DNA of 64,000 bases, taken from assembly GCA_019112825.1 (NCBI GenBank), contig DXIP01000023.1, positions 62,001 to 126,000 on the forward strand. Reading direction: 5' to 3'. Under the pieces are notes generated by a model. That model was not told where the DNA came from. It saw only the letters and a program-made list of their open reading frames with translations, and did not search any database. Shown in pieces: positions 25,585 to 33,915 of this stretch (its first letter is position 1; every line of letters begins with the position of its first letter). Source of the stretch: Alistipes excrementigallinarum. GTDB taxonomy: Bacteria; Bacteroidota; Bacteroidia; Bacteroidales; Rikenellaceae. A program made the position numbers and the translations under genes.

Positions 25585-27414
25585 ATGAGTGAAACGGTCC
25601 GCGATTCGCTGAAGGAGCAGGTCTCCCGGCTCCCCCTCTCGCCCGGCGTCTACCAGTTCGTGGACCGGACGGGGACCATCATCTATGTGGGTAAGGCCAA
25701 GAGCCTGCGCAAGCGGGTCTCCTCCTACTTCGTACAGAGCCGTGAGCACAGCGCCAAGGTGCGTGTGATGGTGAAGCAGATTGTCGAAATCCGCCACATC
25801 GTCGTGGGGAGCGAGACCGACGCCCTGCTGCTCGAAAACTCGCTCATCAAGACGCTCCAGCCCCGCTACAACATCCTGCTCAAGGACGACAAGACCTATC
25901 CGTGGATTGTCGTGCGGCGCGAGCCCTTCCCCCGCGTGCAGTCGACGCGTACGCTCGTGCGCGACGGTTCGCAGTACTTCGGCCCCTACGGCTCGGTGAT
26001 GATGCAGCACAGCGTGCTGGACTTCATCCGCGAGGTGGTGCCGCTGCGCACCTGCAAGCTCAACCTCTCGCCCGAGGCCATCGCCCGGGGACGCTATACG
26101 GTCTGCCTGCAGTACCATCTGGGCAACTGCAAGGGGCCCTGCATCGGGGCCCAGAGCGAGGAGGAGTACGACCGGCTGGTCGACATGGTCGTCTCGGTGC
26201 TCAAGGGCGACCTGCGCCCCGTGCGCACCTACCTCGAGGGGGAGATGCAGCGGGCGGCCGAGGCGCTCCGCTTCGAGGTGGCGCAGCGCTACAAGCAGCG
26301 CCTCGATGCGCTGGACAACTACGCCGGGCGGTCGGTGATTGTCAGCGCGCGGATTCGCGACGTCGACGTCTTCTCGCTGCTGCCCGACGACGATGTGGCC
26401 TACTGCAACTTCGTGCGCATCCGCCACGGCTCCATCATCGGCATCTCGACCGTGCGTCTGACAACGGGTGTCGGCGCTGACGAGCGCGACATGCTGACGC
26501 TGGCCATCCAGCACATCGTCGAGCAGATTGGCGGCGGCGAGCTGGCGCGCGAGGTGATTGTCCCCTTCCTCCCCTCGACGACGCTGCTCTTCGACGGGGT
26601 GACCTTCACGGTCCCCAAGCGCGGCGAGAAGCTCGAACTGCTCGAATTCTCGCAGAAGAGCGCCCGCATCTACCGGGCCGAGCAGCTCAAGAACCTCGAA
26701 ATCAAGAATCCCGAACGCCATACCGAGCGGCTGATGAACGCCCTGCAGAAGGAGCTGCACCTCGACCGCCAGCCGCGCCACATCGAGTGCTTCGACAACT
26801 CCAACCTTCAGGGCTCCAACCCCGTGGCCTCGTGTGTCGTCTTCCGCGACGGCAAGCCCTCGCGGAAGGAGTACCGCCACTTCAACATCAAGACGGTGGA
26901 GGGCCCCGACGACTATGCCTCGATGCGCGAGGTGGTCTACCGCCGCTACAGCCGCCTGCAGGCCGAGGGGGCCGAGCTCCCCGACCTGATTATCGCCGAT
27001 GGCGGCAAGGGGCAGATGGGCATCATCCACGAGGTGCTGGAGGCGCTGGGGCTCGACATTCCGATTGCCGGTCTGGCCAAGGACGACCGCCACCGCACGG
27101 CCGAACTCTACTGCGGCTATCCGCCGCTGCTGGTCGGACTGCGCCCTACCTCGCCGCTGTTCCACTTCCTGGCGAGCATCCAGGACGAGGTGCACCGCTT
27201 CGCCATCACGTTCCATCGCCAGAAACGCAGCAAGGCATTCATCCACAGCGAGCTGGAACAAATCGAAGGGGTGGGGGCCAAGACCGTCTCAACGCTGCTG
27301 GCCCACTTCCGCTCGGTGGCCAAGGTCCGCGCGGCCAACATCGGCGAGCTGTCGGCGCTGGTGGGCAGCGCCCGGGCGCAGCGAATCTACTCCTTCTTCC
27401 ATCCCGAGCAGTGA
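25585..27414 (+). CDS. uvrC: excinuclease ABC subunit C
   Basis: A 609-residue nucleotide-excision repair nuclease that makes both cuts around a lesion bound by UvrA-UvrB. An N-terminal GIY-YIG domain (PGVYQF...IIYVGKAKSLRKRV, 20-48) makes the 3' cut; a central UVR-type segment near 200-235 contacts UvrB; the C-terminal RNase H-like domain (IECFDNSNLQG near 395; DLIIADGGKGQ near 470, with catalytic Asp residues) makes the 5' cut; a helix-hairpin-helix (IEGVGAKTVSTLLAHF near 560) binds DNA. Full length for the family. Its terminator is not obvious; tRNA-Leu follows after 145 bases. Confidence 0.96.
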   Translation: MSETVRDSLKEQVSRLPLSPGVYQFVDRTGTIIYVGKAKSLRKRVSSYFVQSREHSAKVRVMVKQIVEIRHIVVGSETDALLLENSLIKTLQPRYNILLKDDKTYPWIVVRREPFPRVQSTRTLVRDGSQYFGPYGSVMMQHSVLDFIREVVPLRTCKLNLSPEAIARGRYTVCLQYHLGNCKGPCIGAQSEEEYDRLVDMVVSVLKGDLRPVRTYLEGEMQRAAEALRFEVAQRYKQRLDALDNYAGRSVIVSARIRDVDVFSLLPDDDVAYCNFVRIRHGSIIGISTVRLTTGVGADERDMLTLAIQHIVEQIGGGELAREVIVPFLPSTTLLFDGVTFTVPKRGEKLELLEFSQKSARIYRAEQLKNLEIKNPERHTERLMNALQKELHLDRQPRHIECFDNSNLQGSNPVASCVVFRDGKPSRKEYRHFNIKTVEGPDDYASMREVVYRRYSRLQAEGAELPDLIIADGGKGQMGIIHEVLEALGLDIPIAGLAKDDRHRTAELYCGYPPLLVGLRPTSPLFHFLASIQDEVHRFAITFHRQKRSKAFIHSELEQIEGVGAKTVSTLLAHFRSVAKVRAANIGELSALVGSARAQRIYSFFHPEQ

Positions 27415-27518
27415 CGCCTGTCGGTCAGTAGGGGCGGATGGAGGAGCGGAATCAACCGCTTTTTGTCGCTGACACCGAATAAATTCGGACCAAAGTTTTT
27501 GAATTGGTGAATTTTTTA

Positions 27519-27526
27519 TACCTTTG
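27519..27526 (+). promoter_or_regulatory. promoter of tRNA-Leu
   Basis: TACCTTTG with TTTG (27498-27501) 17 bp upstream, 33 bases before the tRNA. Confidence 0.6.
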
Positions 27527-27558
27527 CTGTCCCGATTCGCTCGACCGTGAGAGAGTCT

Positions 27559-27645
27559 GCCCGGATGGCGGAATCGGTAGACGCGTTGGTCTCAAACACC
27601 AATGACAGCAATGTCGTGCCGGTTCGACCCCGGCTCCGGGTACCA
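27559..27645 (+). tRNA. tRNA-Leu (anticodon CAA)
   Basis: An 87-base class II tRNA with a long variable arm, GCCCGGA/TCCGGGT acceptor stem (one G:U), GGTTCGACCCC T-arm and an encoded CCA. Anticodon CAA at 27593-27595 reads UUG. It borders the accessory cluster of 27.8-38.9 kb. Confidence 0.95.
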
Positions 27646-27647
27646 TG

Positions 27648-27692
27648 AAAATCGCTTAATCTGTTGATATATACGGATTAAGCGATTTTTAT
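27648..27692 (+). terminator. terminator after tRNA-Leu
   Basis: AAAATCGCTTAATC (27648-27661) pairs perfectly with GATTAAGCGATTTT (27676-27689), followed by T-rich sequence. Confidence 0.9.
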
Positions 27693-27778
27693 TTTCTGGA
27701 TTTTCCCCACATTTTCCCCACACGTGCTGTGAAAGATGTTTTAATCCACCTCTTTTACCCAATCATGCGCATGTTTTG

Positions 27779-30265
27779 TTATGATCTTTCGGGTAGTGTC
27801 AGCGGAATATCTGGATAGAGTGTTTCGTAGGGTTGCATCGGCTCCAGAGTTTGCGGACGACTGGCCGAGCGGAGAAAATTCCAGAAATCCGCGGGAAAGT
27901 GCACGACTTGTCCCACATGGGAGCGAAGTGTGGTCAACACCACACGGCCATCGCTCAGCCGTCCGATATGTTCGAGTTTTTCGCTGCCGAACATCCCGGG
28001 ACGGATGCGTAGCACTTCGCCCGTCGGGCGATTCCAGAGTCGGGCGAAATCCAGGCGCATCGAATCACAAGCTCCTTTGATTAGCGTCCAGTCGTCTCCA
28101 AACGGGAGTAGGTTCGACCAGGGATCCACATTCTGCATACGGGTGGCCCGGCAGCGGCGCGTGTCGATGTCGAGTTCCAGCAGCCGGGCAACCACCTCCC
28201 GGTTCGAGAAGCCGCACATTACCAGTCGGCCGGTTCCGGGTACAGGGATGGAGCCGTTGAACCCGTCGCCGCTCAATATGTGGAAGCCCAGCGGAGTGAG
28301 CGTGCCGTTGTCGTAGCGATAGGTCTCTTCGCCGTGTGCAAGGAGGATGCGTCCGAGTCCGTCGCAGGCGAACCTGCAAGGGTGCTGCGCCTTGGGCAGG
28401 GGAAAACGCTGGACGCGCTCCACTCCCTGCGGATTCATCGTGAGGATCGTGGCGCTCTGCCGGTCGCCGAAGCAGAGGTAGCGGCCGAACCATCGGGGCC
28501 GCTGGTCGAAGAAAAGAAAGGGCGATTCCTGTTTTGGCAGGTCGCACAGCCGCTTCCAACTGTTCGCTTCCAGGGGATTCTTGCCCCCGAGAAGCATCCA
28601 GCACTGCATGGGCGGAATGTAGTAAAACGCCGCATAGAAATCCATCTCCGGGGAGTAGGTCAGGCAGCAAAACCGGTTCCAGCGCACCTTGACCGGTTGC
28701 AGCGGCCGCTGGCGGAGGTCGGCGACGAAATTTCCCTGCCACTCCTCCGCATCGCGGCTTTTCCACCTCCCGCTGCAGAAGTCGCCGGCCAGCGCGTCGA
28801 GCATGTAGTCGGCATCATCGGGCCATGGTACCTCTTCGCAGGGCATCGTACGCCTAGAATCGAGTGCTCGGGCCGGAGTGCCCGGTGCACGCCCTGGCTG
28901 CTTCAACTGCCGACAATATTGACCCGCCTTTCCGCAAGCCTTTTCGAAATCCGCAACGTGAGCCTCCGGTTGCAACGTGAGGAGGTAGATATCGTCGCCG
29001 TCGAGGTCGTAGAGCCGGTATCCGTGGCAGGTCAGCTCCTGCCCGAGAGCAGCAAGTCCCTCTTCGTGCGAGCGGCAGGCATATTGCACCCCAATCTCGT
29101 CGAATCGGGCTTCATGCAGCACCGAAATCCCTTCGCCCCATTTTTTACGCATCTCAGCCAGCGAGTCGTTCACATCCCCGTCGTATTTGAGCAGGTCCAG
29201 CGCCTCCTCTACGGCCCGCTCGACCTCCGGGAATTGGCCTTTCCCTGCTTTTCCTGCCGACATGCCGCCCGCATCGTCCTCTGCTTTCGTCTGGGCCTCT
29301 TCTTCGGCTTGTCCAATCTCCGAAGGCTTGTGCCCGAGCTGATTCTCGAGCATCTGAAACACCTTCACGTGGGCCTTTCGGATTCCCTGACTCGTGTAGA
29401 CCATCACGGGTTTGCGCACCAGCCGGATACCGAACCCTTCGAGCACGTCGAACAGTTCCGGAAGCTGCAGCGGCGTGAACATCCGGTGCTGTATCACGGG
29501 GCGGTCTTCGATGAAGAGATCGCCGTGGCCTTCGTTCCATAGGCCGCGCGTCGTGTTGTCGTCGTTGCGGAGCGAAATCTCGAAGCTGTTGTGCTGGCGA
29601 CAGCTGCCGTAGAGGCTGCGGGGACTGTTCAGCTGGAGTGTCAGCACCACGCGCCTGCGCCGCTCTTTCTTCGGAGCCGCCGGGTCGGCATAGGGCTCGC
29701 CGTCGGAGGAGAATTGCGTGATGACCTCCCATTCGTATGACTCGGGCCACGGAATCCCGGCGGCCTCCAGCCATCGGAAGGCCTCCAATTGGTGCGTAAC
29801 GGTGTCGTAGAAGCCTTCAATCCGACTTCTGAGTTCCTGCAGGTGGGGAAATGGAAATCCCTCCAGCAGACGGACGATGCGCCGCAGCAGGAACAGCTCC
29901 GCGGGATCCTCGACCATCAGTATGCGCGCCAGCACGAGCAGATACCGCACGGCCTCCGGCTCTGCCGAAAGGGCGAGAAGCGCCACGCAATACCAGAATC
30001 CCACGATGTCGTAGTCCTTCGACAGGCCCGACGTGCGTTGGCGTTCGCGCTCCTCGGGCGAGGTCGGGAGGATGGCGTAGTTGTCGAGTGTCGCCGCAAC
30101 GGCCCGTACCACCTCCGCGTCGGCGGCGAACGGCTCCATGCGCAGCACCTCCTTGAGATTGAGAGGAGCGTGGATGAACGATCCGAGTTTGCGGTTGAGT
30201 GCATCGATTTTTTCGACCGTCCCGGGAGTGCATCCGGGCAGCGGGGCGATTTTCAACGGTGTCAT
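27779..30265 (-). CDS. 828-residue multidomain protein of unknown function
   Basis: The longest and last gene of the accessory cluster. No signal peptide or membrane helix, so likely cytoplasmic. The N-terminal ~175 residues are helical (LLALSAEPEAVRYLLVLARIL, LLRRIVRLLEGFPFPHLQELRSRIEGF). A charged linker (about 310-350, EEEAQTKAEDDAGG) precedes a small alpha/beta domain (WGEGISVLHEARFDEIGV, GYRLYDLDGDDIYLL) that faintly resembles DUF6630; this is uncertain. The C-terminal ~330 residues look like a beta-propeller (repeated RWNRFCCLTYSP, RPRWFGRYLCFGD, GLGRILLAHGEETYRYDNG, PGTGRLVMCGFSN blades). No catalytic motif seen. Ten bases separate it from the membrane-protein gene upstream. Confidence 0.7.
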   Translation of the reverse strand: MTPLKIAPLPGCTPGTVEKIDALNRKLGSFIHAPLNLKEVLRMEPFAADAEVVRAVAATLDNYAILPTSPEERERQRTSGLSKDYDIVGFWYCVALLALSAEPEAVRYLLVLARILMVEDPAELFLLRRIVRLLEGFPFPHLQELRSRIEGFYDTVTHQLEAFRWLEAAGIPWPESYEWEVITQFSSDGEPYADPAAPKKERRRRVVLTLQLNSPRSLYGSCRQHNSFEISLRNDDNTTRGLWNEGHGDLFIEDRPVIQHRMFTPLQLPELFDVLEGFGIRLVRKPVMVYTSQGIRKAHVKVFQMLENQLGHKPSEIGQAEEEAQTKAEDDAGGMSAGKAGKGQFPEVERAVEEALDLLKYDGDVNDSLAEMRKKWGEGISVLHEARFDEIGVQYACRSHEEGLAALGQELTCHGYRLYDLDGDDIYLLTLQPEAHVADFEKACGKAGQYCRQLKQPGRAPGTPARALDSRRTMPCEEVPWPDDADYMLDALAGDFCSGRWKSRDAEEWQGNFVADLRQRPLQPVKVRWNRFCCLTYSPEMDFYAAFYYIPPMQCWMLLGGKNPLEANSWKRLCDLPKQESPFLFFDQRPRWFGRYLCFGDRQSATILTMNPQGVERVQRFPLPKAQHPCRFACDGLGRILLAHGEETYRYDNGTLTPLGFHILSGDGFNGSIPVPGTGRLVMCGFSNREVVARLLELDIDTRRCRATRMQNVDPWSNLLPFGDDWTLIKGACDSMRLDFARLWNRPTGEVLRIRPGMFGSEKLEHIGRLSDGRVVLTTLRSHVGQVVHFPADFWNFLRSASRPQTLEPMQPYETLYPDIPLTLPERS

Positions 30266-30275
30266 GGTATCGGGC

Positions 30276-31394
30276 TTATATTGGTGAATGGATATCTTTT
30301 TCCTGTGCAGTGATTGCCTCTGTCACCCTGCGGATGTTCCGGCGGGTATATCCGAACGAGACGATCGAACTGCGCTTGCCGAGGTCATTGATGCTGTTGA
30401 TCCAGATGCCGCCGCGGTCGTGCGCGACGAAGATCTGTTCACCCCACGTGGCGCTCCACCATGCGGGATGGGTGTGTGCGACAAAAAAATCCCGGTCCAT
30501 GTGGTCGATCGTCCAGTCGTACTGCTCGGCCAGCTCCCGAAGCAAAGCGTCGATCCGCTCTGGCGGCAGCACCGTTTTTCTCCAGAGGAAGAAAAGCCTG
30601 CGGTATTGGAGGCGGAAGAGGACGAAAGCCACCGGGACGCAGATACCCGAGGTCCAGAGAAGCACATTTGTCGAAATGGACGCCATCCCTGTGAGTGTGA
30701 TGAGAGCCAGGAAGAGCGGAAGATAGAGGAGCATGATTGGAAGCAGGTAATGGGCCCAGACCCCCTCGGCGTTGAGCGGCAGCCTGCGGTGTCGCCGAAT
30801 GAAGCCGGCCGTATCGACCCGGGCTTCGTTGCGGCATCCAATCCGAATGAATACTTCAACGAGGAGCAGACATCCGATTCCCGCCACCCATAAAAGAAAG
30901 GTGGGAACGGCATTTAGCTCCGGTGCTCCGACCTGGATCGTCAGTACGCCGTCGTAGGCCACCCCGTCGAACGAGAGGTTCCGGCAGCGAAACCGGTACT
31001 CGCCCTTTTTGGCGGGAGCGAAGCGATAGAAGTGCCGGCAGATACGTGTCATGGTGCCGTTGCTCCAGGATGCGGAAGAGGAACTGCGAAGCCATGTCAA
31101 CGGTGTCCCCTCCTCCGTGATGATGGTCGGAGTTTGGTCGGCGTATTGGTTGCTGGAGAGCAAAATCTCGTAGTCACCCCGAGCCCGCGGCTGAACGGCC
31201 CCAATCGAGAGACAGCTGCGCACGGTGTCGCATTCCGGGGTGGCGGCGTGGAGCAGGACCGCCCGGGCGGCGTTTCCCGGTACAACATTGAAGTCGGGAA
31301 GGTCGTCTGTCGGAGCCTGTTCGCCTTGTACACTCCAGATTGGAAGTGTCAGTGCGAGCAGCAGTCCGAATCTGCGCCGAATAACTTTTTCCAT
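30276..31394 (-). CDS. membrane protein with ectodomain, unknown function
   Basis: A 372-residue protein. A signal peptide (FGLLLALTLPIWSVQG) is followed by a ~150-residue extracytoplasmic domain with six cysteines, then a membrane helix (FLLWVAGIGCLLLVEVFI, near 178-196), a basic cytoplasmic stretch, a two-helix hairpin near 235-285, and a soluble C-terminal part (RIDALLRELAEQYDWTIDHMDRDFFVAHTH). I recognise no family. Its ATG begins one base after the upstream lipoprotein stop, so they are translationally coupled. Start chosen at MEKVIRRR; an upstream extension would overlap the previous gene. Confidence 0.7.
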   Translation of the reverse strand: MEKVIRRRFGLLLALTLPIWSVQGEQAPTDDLPDFNVVPGNAARAVLLHAATPECDTVRSCLSIGAVQPRARGDYEILLSSNQYADQTPTIITEEGTPLTWLRSSSSASWSNGTMTRICRHFYRFAPAKKGEYRFRCRNLSFDGVAYDGVLTIQVGAPELNAVPTFLLWVAGIGCLLLVEVFIRIGCRNEARVDTAGFIRRHRRLPLNAEGVWAHYLLPIMLLYLPLFLALITLTGMASISTNVLLWTSGICVPVAFVLFRLQYRRLFFLWRKTVLPPERIDALLRELAEQYDWTIDHMDRDFFVAHTHPAWWSATWGEQIFVAHDRGGIWINSINDLGKRSSIVSFGYTRRNIRRVTEAITAQEKDIHSPI

Positions 31395-31395
31395 A

Positions 31396-32028
31396 TCACT
31401 CGACGGCAGTTTCGAAGGGTGAACGGTCGAGCAGGACCTCCTCGGGAATCCCGGCCGACCGGGGCCAGTAAAACTCATCCTTCGTATCATCAATCCAGAA
31501 GAGCGGCAGCATCAGGGGCAGATACTGGAACAGGTGGCGACCGTCGGTCAAACTGGCGAAGACCACGATGAAGGTATTCATTCGCATGCGCTCGTCCCAG
31601 GCAAAGCGCCACGAGAGATAGAGGTTCTGCATCCGTCCGGGACGGGTTGTCACATCCACGTCTCCCTCTTCATCGGGCATGAAATGGCCCGAGTCGAGCG
31701 ACAGCTCACCCAGCTCCATGATGCCCTCGGAGGCTTGAAGAACACTTATGGCCTTGAAACACTCCCCGCGGCGGATCGAGCGGTGGGGAATGGTCGCGCG
31801 AACCACCACCCAGACCGAATCCCCGTGCAGGATGGCGTGCTCGACCTCAAAGCGCACCTGCGGACGTTCGAGGGGTTTCAGACGGCGGTTTACCACCTCG
31901 GCATCCCGATACAACCAGGTCGATTCGGAGGCCACGAAAGGTGGGTTGATTTCCTTGGATTTACGGGTGCTTGCGCAGCCTGTGGCGGCGAGTAGAAGGA
32001 TGGATGCAATCCAGAGTCGGAATTTCAT
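31396..32028 (-). CDS. lipoprotein of the accessory cluster
   Basis: A 210-residue lipoprotein: lipobox LLAATGC (Cys 18) then STRKSKE. The rest alternates short beta strands (VRFEVEHAILHGDSVWVVVRATI) with a later aromatic-rich part (LYLSWRFAWDERMRMNTFIVVFASL). No recognised domain. Its start overlaps the stop of the DUF1266 gene by four bases (ATGA), and its stop lies one base from the next start, so it belongs to the same tightly packed operon. Confidence 0.7.
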   Translation of the reverse strand: MKFRLWIASILLLAATGCASTRKSKEINPPFVASESTWLYRDAEVVNRRLKPLERPQVRFEVEHAILHGDSVWVVVRATIPHRSIRRGECFKAISVLQASEGIMELGELSLDSGHFMPDEEGDVDVTTRPGRMQNLYLSWRFAWDERMRMNTFIVVFASLTDGRHLFQYLPLMLPLFWIDDTKDEFYWPRSAGIPEEVLLDRSPFETAVE

Positions 32029-32858
32029 GATTGGTCTGATTTTGATTCATTCTGTTGCCACGGGCAGCGCACCCACGGGCTCTTGGGGTTGCTCAGCAGC
32101 ACGTCGGCCATCGTCTTCATCACCGAGTTATAGGCCCGTTTGCCACCCCACAGCGAACGCCCGAGGATGTAGCTCATGGCCAGTTCGCGCCACGATTCGC
32201 ACGCCTTGTGCGCCAGCGCATCGGCCCGGCCGATGTACGCCCATGCCTCCTCTTCGGTGAGATAGCCCATTTCGCAGCAGGCGCGCGCCAGAAAGACCAT
32301 GCGCCCGGCATCCCAGCCCGTCACGTTGCAGCGGCCGAGCTCCTCCTTCGAGGCGACCACGCCGCACGAGAGGAGTTCGTCAAAGGTCTCCCGCAGGTTT
32401 TCGAGTTGCGACGAGGCCTTGTCGTAATCCTCCTGCGAGGTCATCCGCTGCTGGAGGAGTTCGTCCTGCCGTTCGCGGCCGTCGAGCCGAAAGGCTTCGA
32501 GCACCGTGGGCCAGTAGTAGCGGAATCCCTTTTCACAAAGGTAGTCCAGTTGCTTGCGGGCCTCGGCGGCGGAGTCGATGCCCCACCAGCCGCCCACGAT
32601 CTCGGGCAGCGCGTCGAAAATCCCTGTCTCCAGCGAATTCTGCCAGGCCCCCTGCTGCGAGGCGTACATCGCCCCGATGGCCAGTTGGCGGCCGTGTTCG
32701 TCATCGAGCGTCGATTTCGGATTCAGGCAAATTTCCTGAAACGACCGGCGCAGCTTGCGCACCGTTCGCCAGACCCGGCTGCCCTTGCGGTAGAGCCACG
32801 TCAGGGCACCGACCGCCACGGCGGCCAGCATCACGTAGAATTCAGGTCCCCGTTCCAT
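32025..32858 (-). CDS. DUF1266-domain protein, membrane-anchored
   Basis: A 277-residue protein. Residues 5-20 (YVMLAAVAVGALTWLY) form a short N-terminal membrane anchor. The C-terminal half (~170-277) matches DUF1266: GWDAGRMVFLARACCEMGYLTEEEAWAYIGRA, then SWRELAMSYILGRSLWGG and a tryptophan-rich WVRCPWQ end. It is a paralogue of the next gene upstream. DUF1266 has no assigned biochemical role that I know; in enterobacteria members sit beside Sel1-repeat genes. Clearly part of the cluster by spacing (21 bases upstream, 4-base overlap downstream). Confidence 0.78.
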   Translation of the reverse strand: MERGPEFYVMLAAVAVGALTWLYRKGSRVWRTVRKLRRSFQEICLNPKSTLDDEHGRQLAIGAMYASQQGAWQNSLETGIFDALPEIVGGWWGIDSAAEARKQLDYLCEKGFRYYWPTVLEAFRLDGRERQDELLQQRMTSQEDYDKASSQLENLRETFDELLSCGVVASKEELGRCNVTGWDAGRMVFLARACCEMGYLTEEEAWAYIGRADALAHKACESWRELAMSYILGRSLWGGKRAYNSVMKTMADVLLSNPKSPWVRCPWQQNESKSDQS

Positions 32859-32879
32859 CGTTTCGGCGTTGTCGGGGTG

Positions 32880-33884
32880 CTATGCGTTCCATGGAATCTG
32901 CCGCCAGAGCGACTGTTCCTCTTCGAGCAGCGCGGTGACAATCTCCCAGGCGGTCTGGCAATCCTCCTCGTCGCCGTGCCAGACGCCGCGACCCATGGCA
33001 AAGCTGCGTCCGTACTCCTCCCATGACGAGAAGTGCTCGCGGGCGGCATCGGCCGCCACCTGCATCACCTGCCACATCTCCTCTTTGGAGAGGTAGCCGG
33101 CATGGAGGGCCCAGCGCCCGAGATTGGCGATGCGCACCAAATCCCACGCGATGACCGTCCGCGGAAGCGTTTTGGTCGTACAATACCCGTTTTCGACCAT
33201 AAACTCCGCGATGGCCTGCACATCTTCGGCCTTCTCTTCGGGATCGCCCGCTTCGGGCTGGTCGCCGCGCATGAGCGCCAGCGCCGCGTCGGCATCCGCA
33301 TGGTGTCCTTCGTGGAGCAGCCACCGGACGATTTCGAGCGTCGATTCGCGGTCCGTAATGTTCCACCAGCTCTGAAGTTGCGCGCGGTAGGTTTCGGGCA
33401 GGACCTCGCTCTCGACGGCATCCACCGCCTCATCGTTATAGACCAGCAGCGGTGCGGCAAAAGCCATCAGTCGGCGCTGCTCCGCAGTCAGCCGGCACGT
33501 CGCGGCGTGCCTGATCTCCCAGCCGTCGTCCTCGCCCAGCCAGTCGAGCGCCGCGGCATTTGCTTCGCGCAACTCCTTTTCGAGACTCCCGTCCTGCATC
33601 GCCTGCATGGTTGCGGCGGCCTGCGCCATATTGTGTCGTGCGGCCTCGGCTACGGCGGCGGCATCCACACCTCCGAGCGTTCCCATGGCGGCCTGCTGCG
33701 CCTGAATCTCCGCCAGATTGGGCATGGCAGCCTGCATCTGGGCCATGATTTGTGCCTGCATGTCGCCCATGTCGGGCATCCCCGGAATCGAGCCCATCAT
33801 TGCGCGCATCTGCTCCAAGGCCGCCTCCTGCGCCGCCCGGGCAATCTCCTCCGGGCTTTGGGGTTTCATCTTCTCGTTTGCCAT
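32880..33884 (-). CDS. DUF1266-domain protein, soluble
   Basis: A 334-residue cytoplasmic protein. A Met/Gln-rich helical start (EEIARAAQEAALEQMRAMMGSIPGMPDMGDMQ) suggests oligomerisation. The C-terminal ~100 residues are DUF1266: AWDLVRIANLGRWALHAGYLSKEEMW, SWEEYGRSFAMGRGVWHGD and the ending SLWRQIPW. A middle region (WLLHEGHHADADAALALM) is helical and TPR-like. Paralogue of the neighbouring DUF1266 gene; this one lacks a membrane anchor, so the pair could act on either side of an inner-membrane complex (inference). Confidence 0.8.
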   Translation of the reverse strand: MANEKMKPQSPEEIARAAQEAALEQMRAMMGSIPGMPDMGDMQAQIMAQMQAAMPNLAEIQAQQAAMGTLGGVDAAAVAEAARHNMAQAAATMQAMQDGSLEKELREANAAALDWLGEDDGWEIRHAATCRLTAEQRRLMAFAAPLLVYNDEAVDAVESEVLPETYRAQLQSWWNITDRESTLEIVRWLLHEGHHADADAALALMRGDQPEAGDPEEKAEDVQAIAEFMVENGYCTTKTLPRTVIAWDLVRIANLGRWALHAGYLSKEEMWQVMQVAADAAREHFSSWEEYGRSFAMGRGVWHGDEEDCQTAWEIVTALLEEEQSLWRQIPWNA

Positions 33885-33915
33885 GTTCGGTATGTTTTAA
33901 GGTTTTCGATCCATT

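Noticed and set aside
27700..27778. possible attachment site after tRNA-Leu
   Set aside because: Repeated TTTTCCCCACA is suggestive, but no integrase and no second copy of the tRNA end was found in the window, so it is not listed as a feature.
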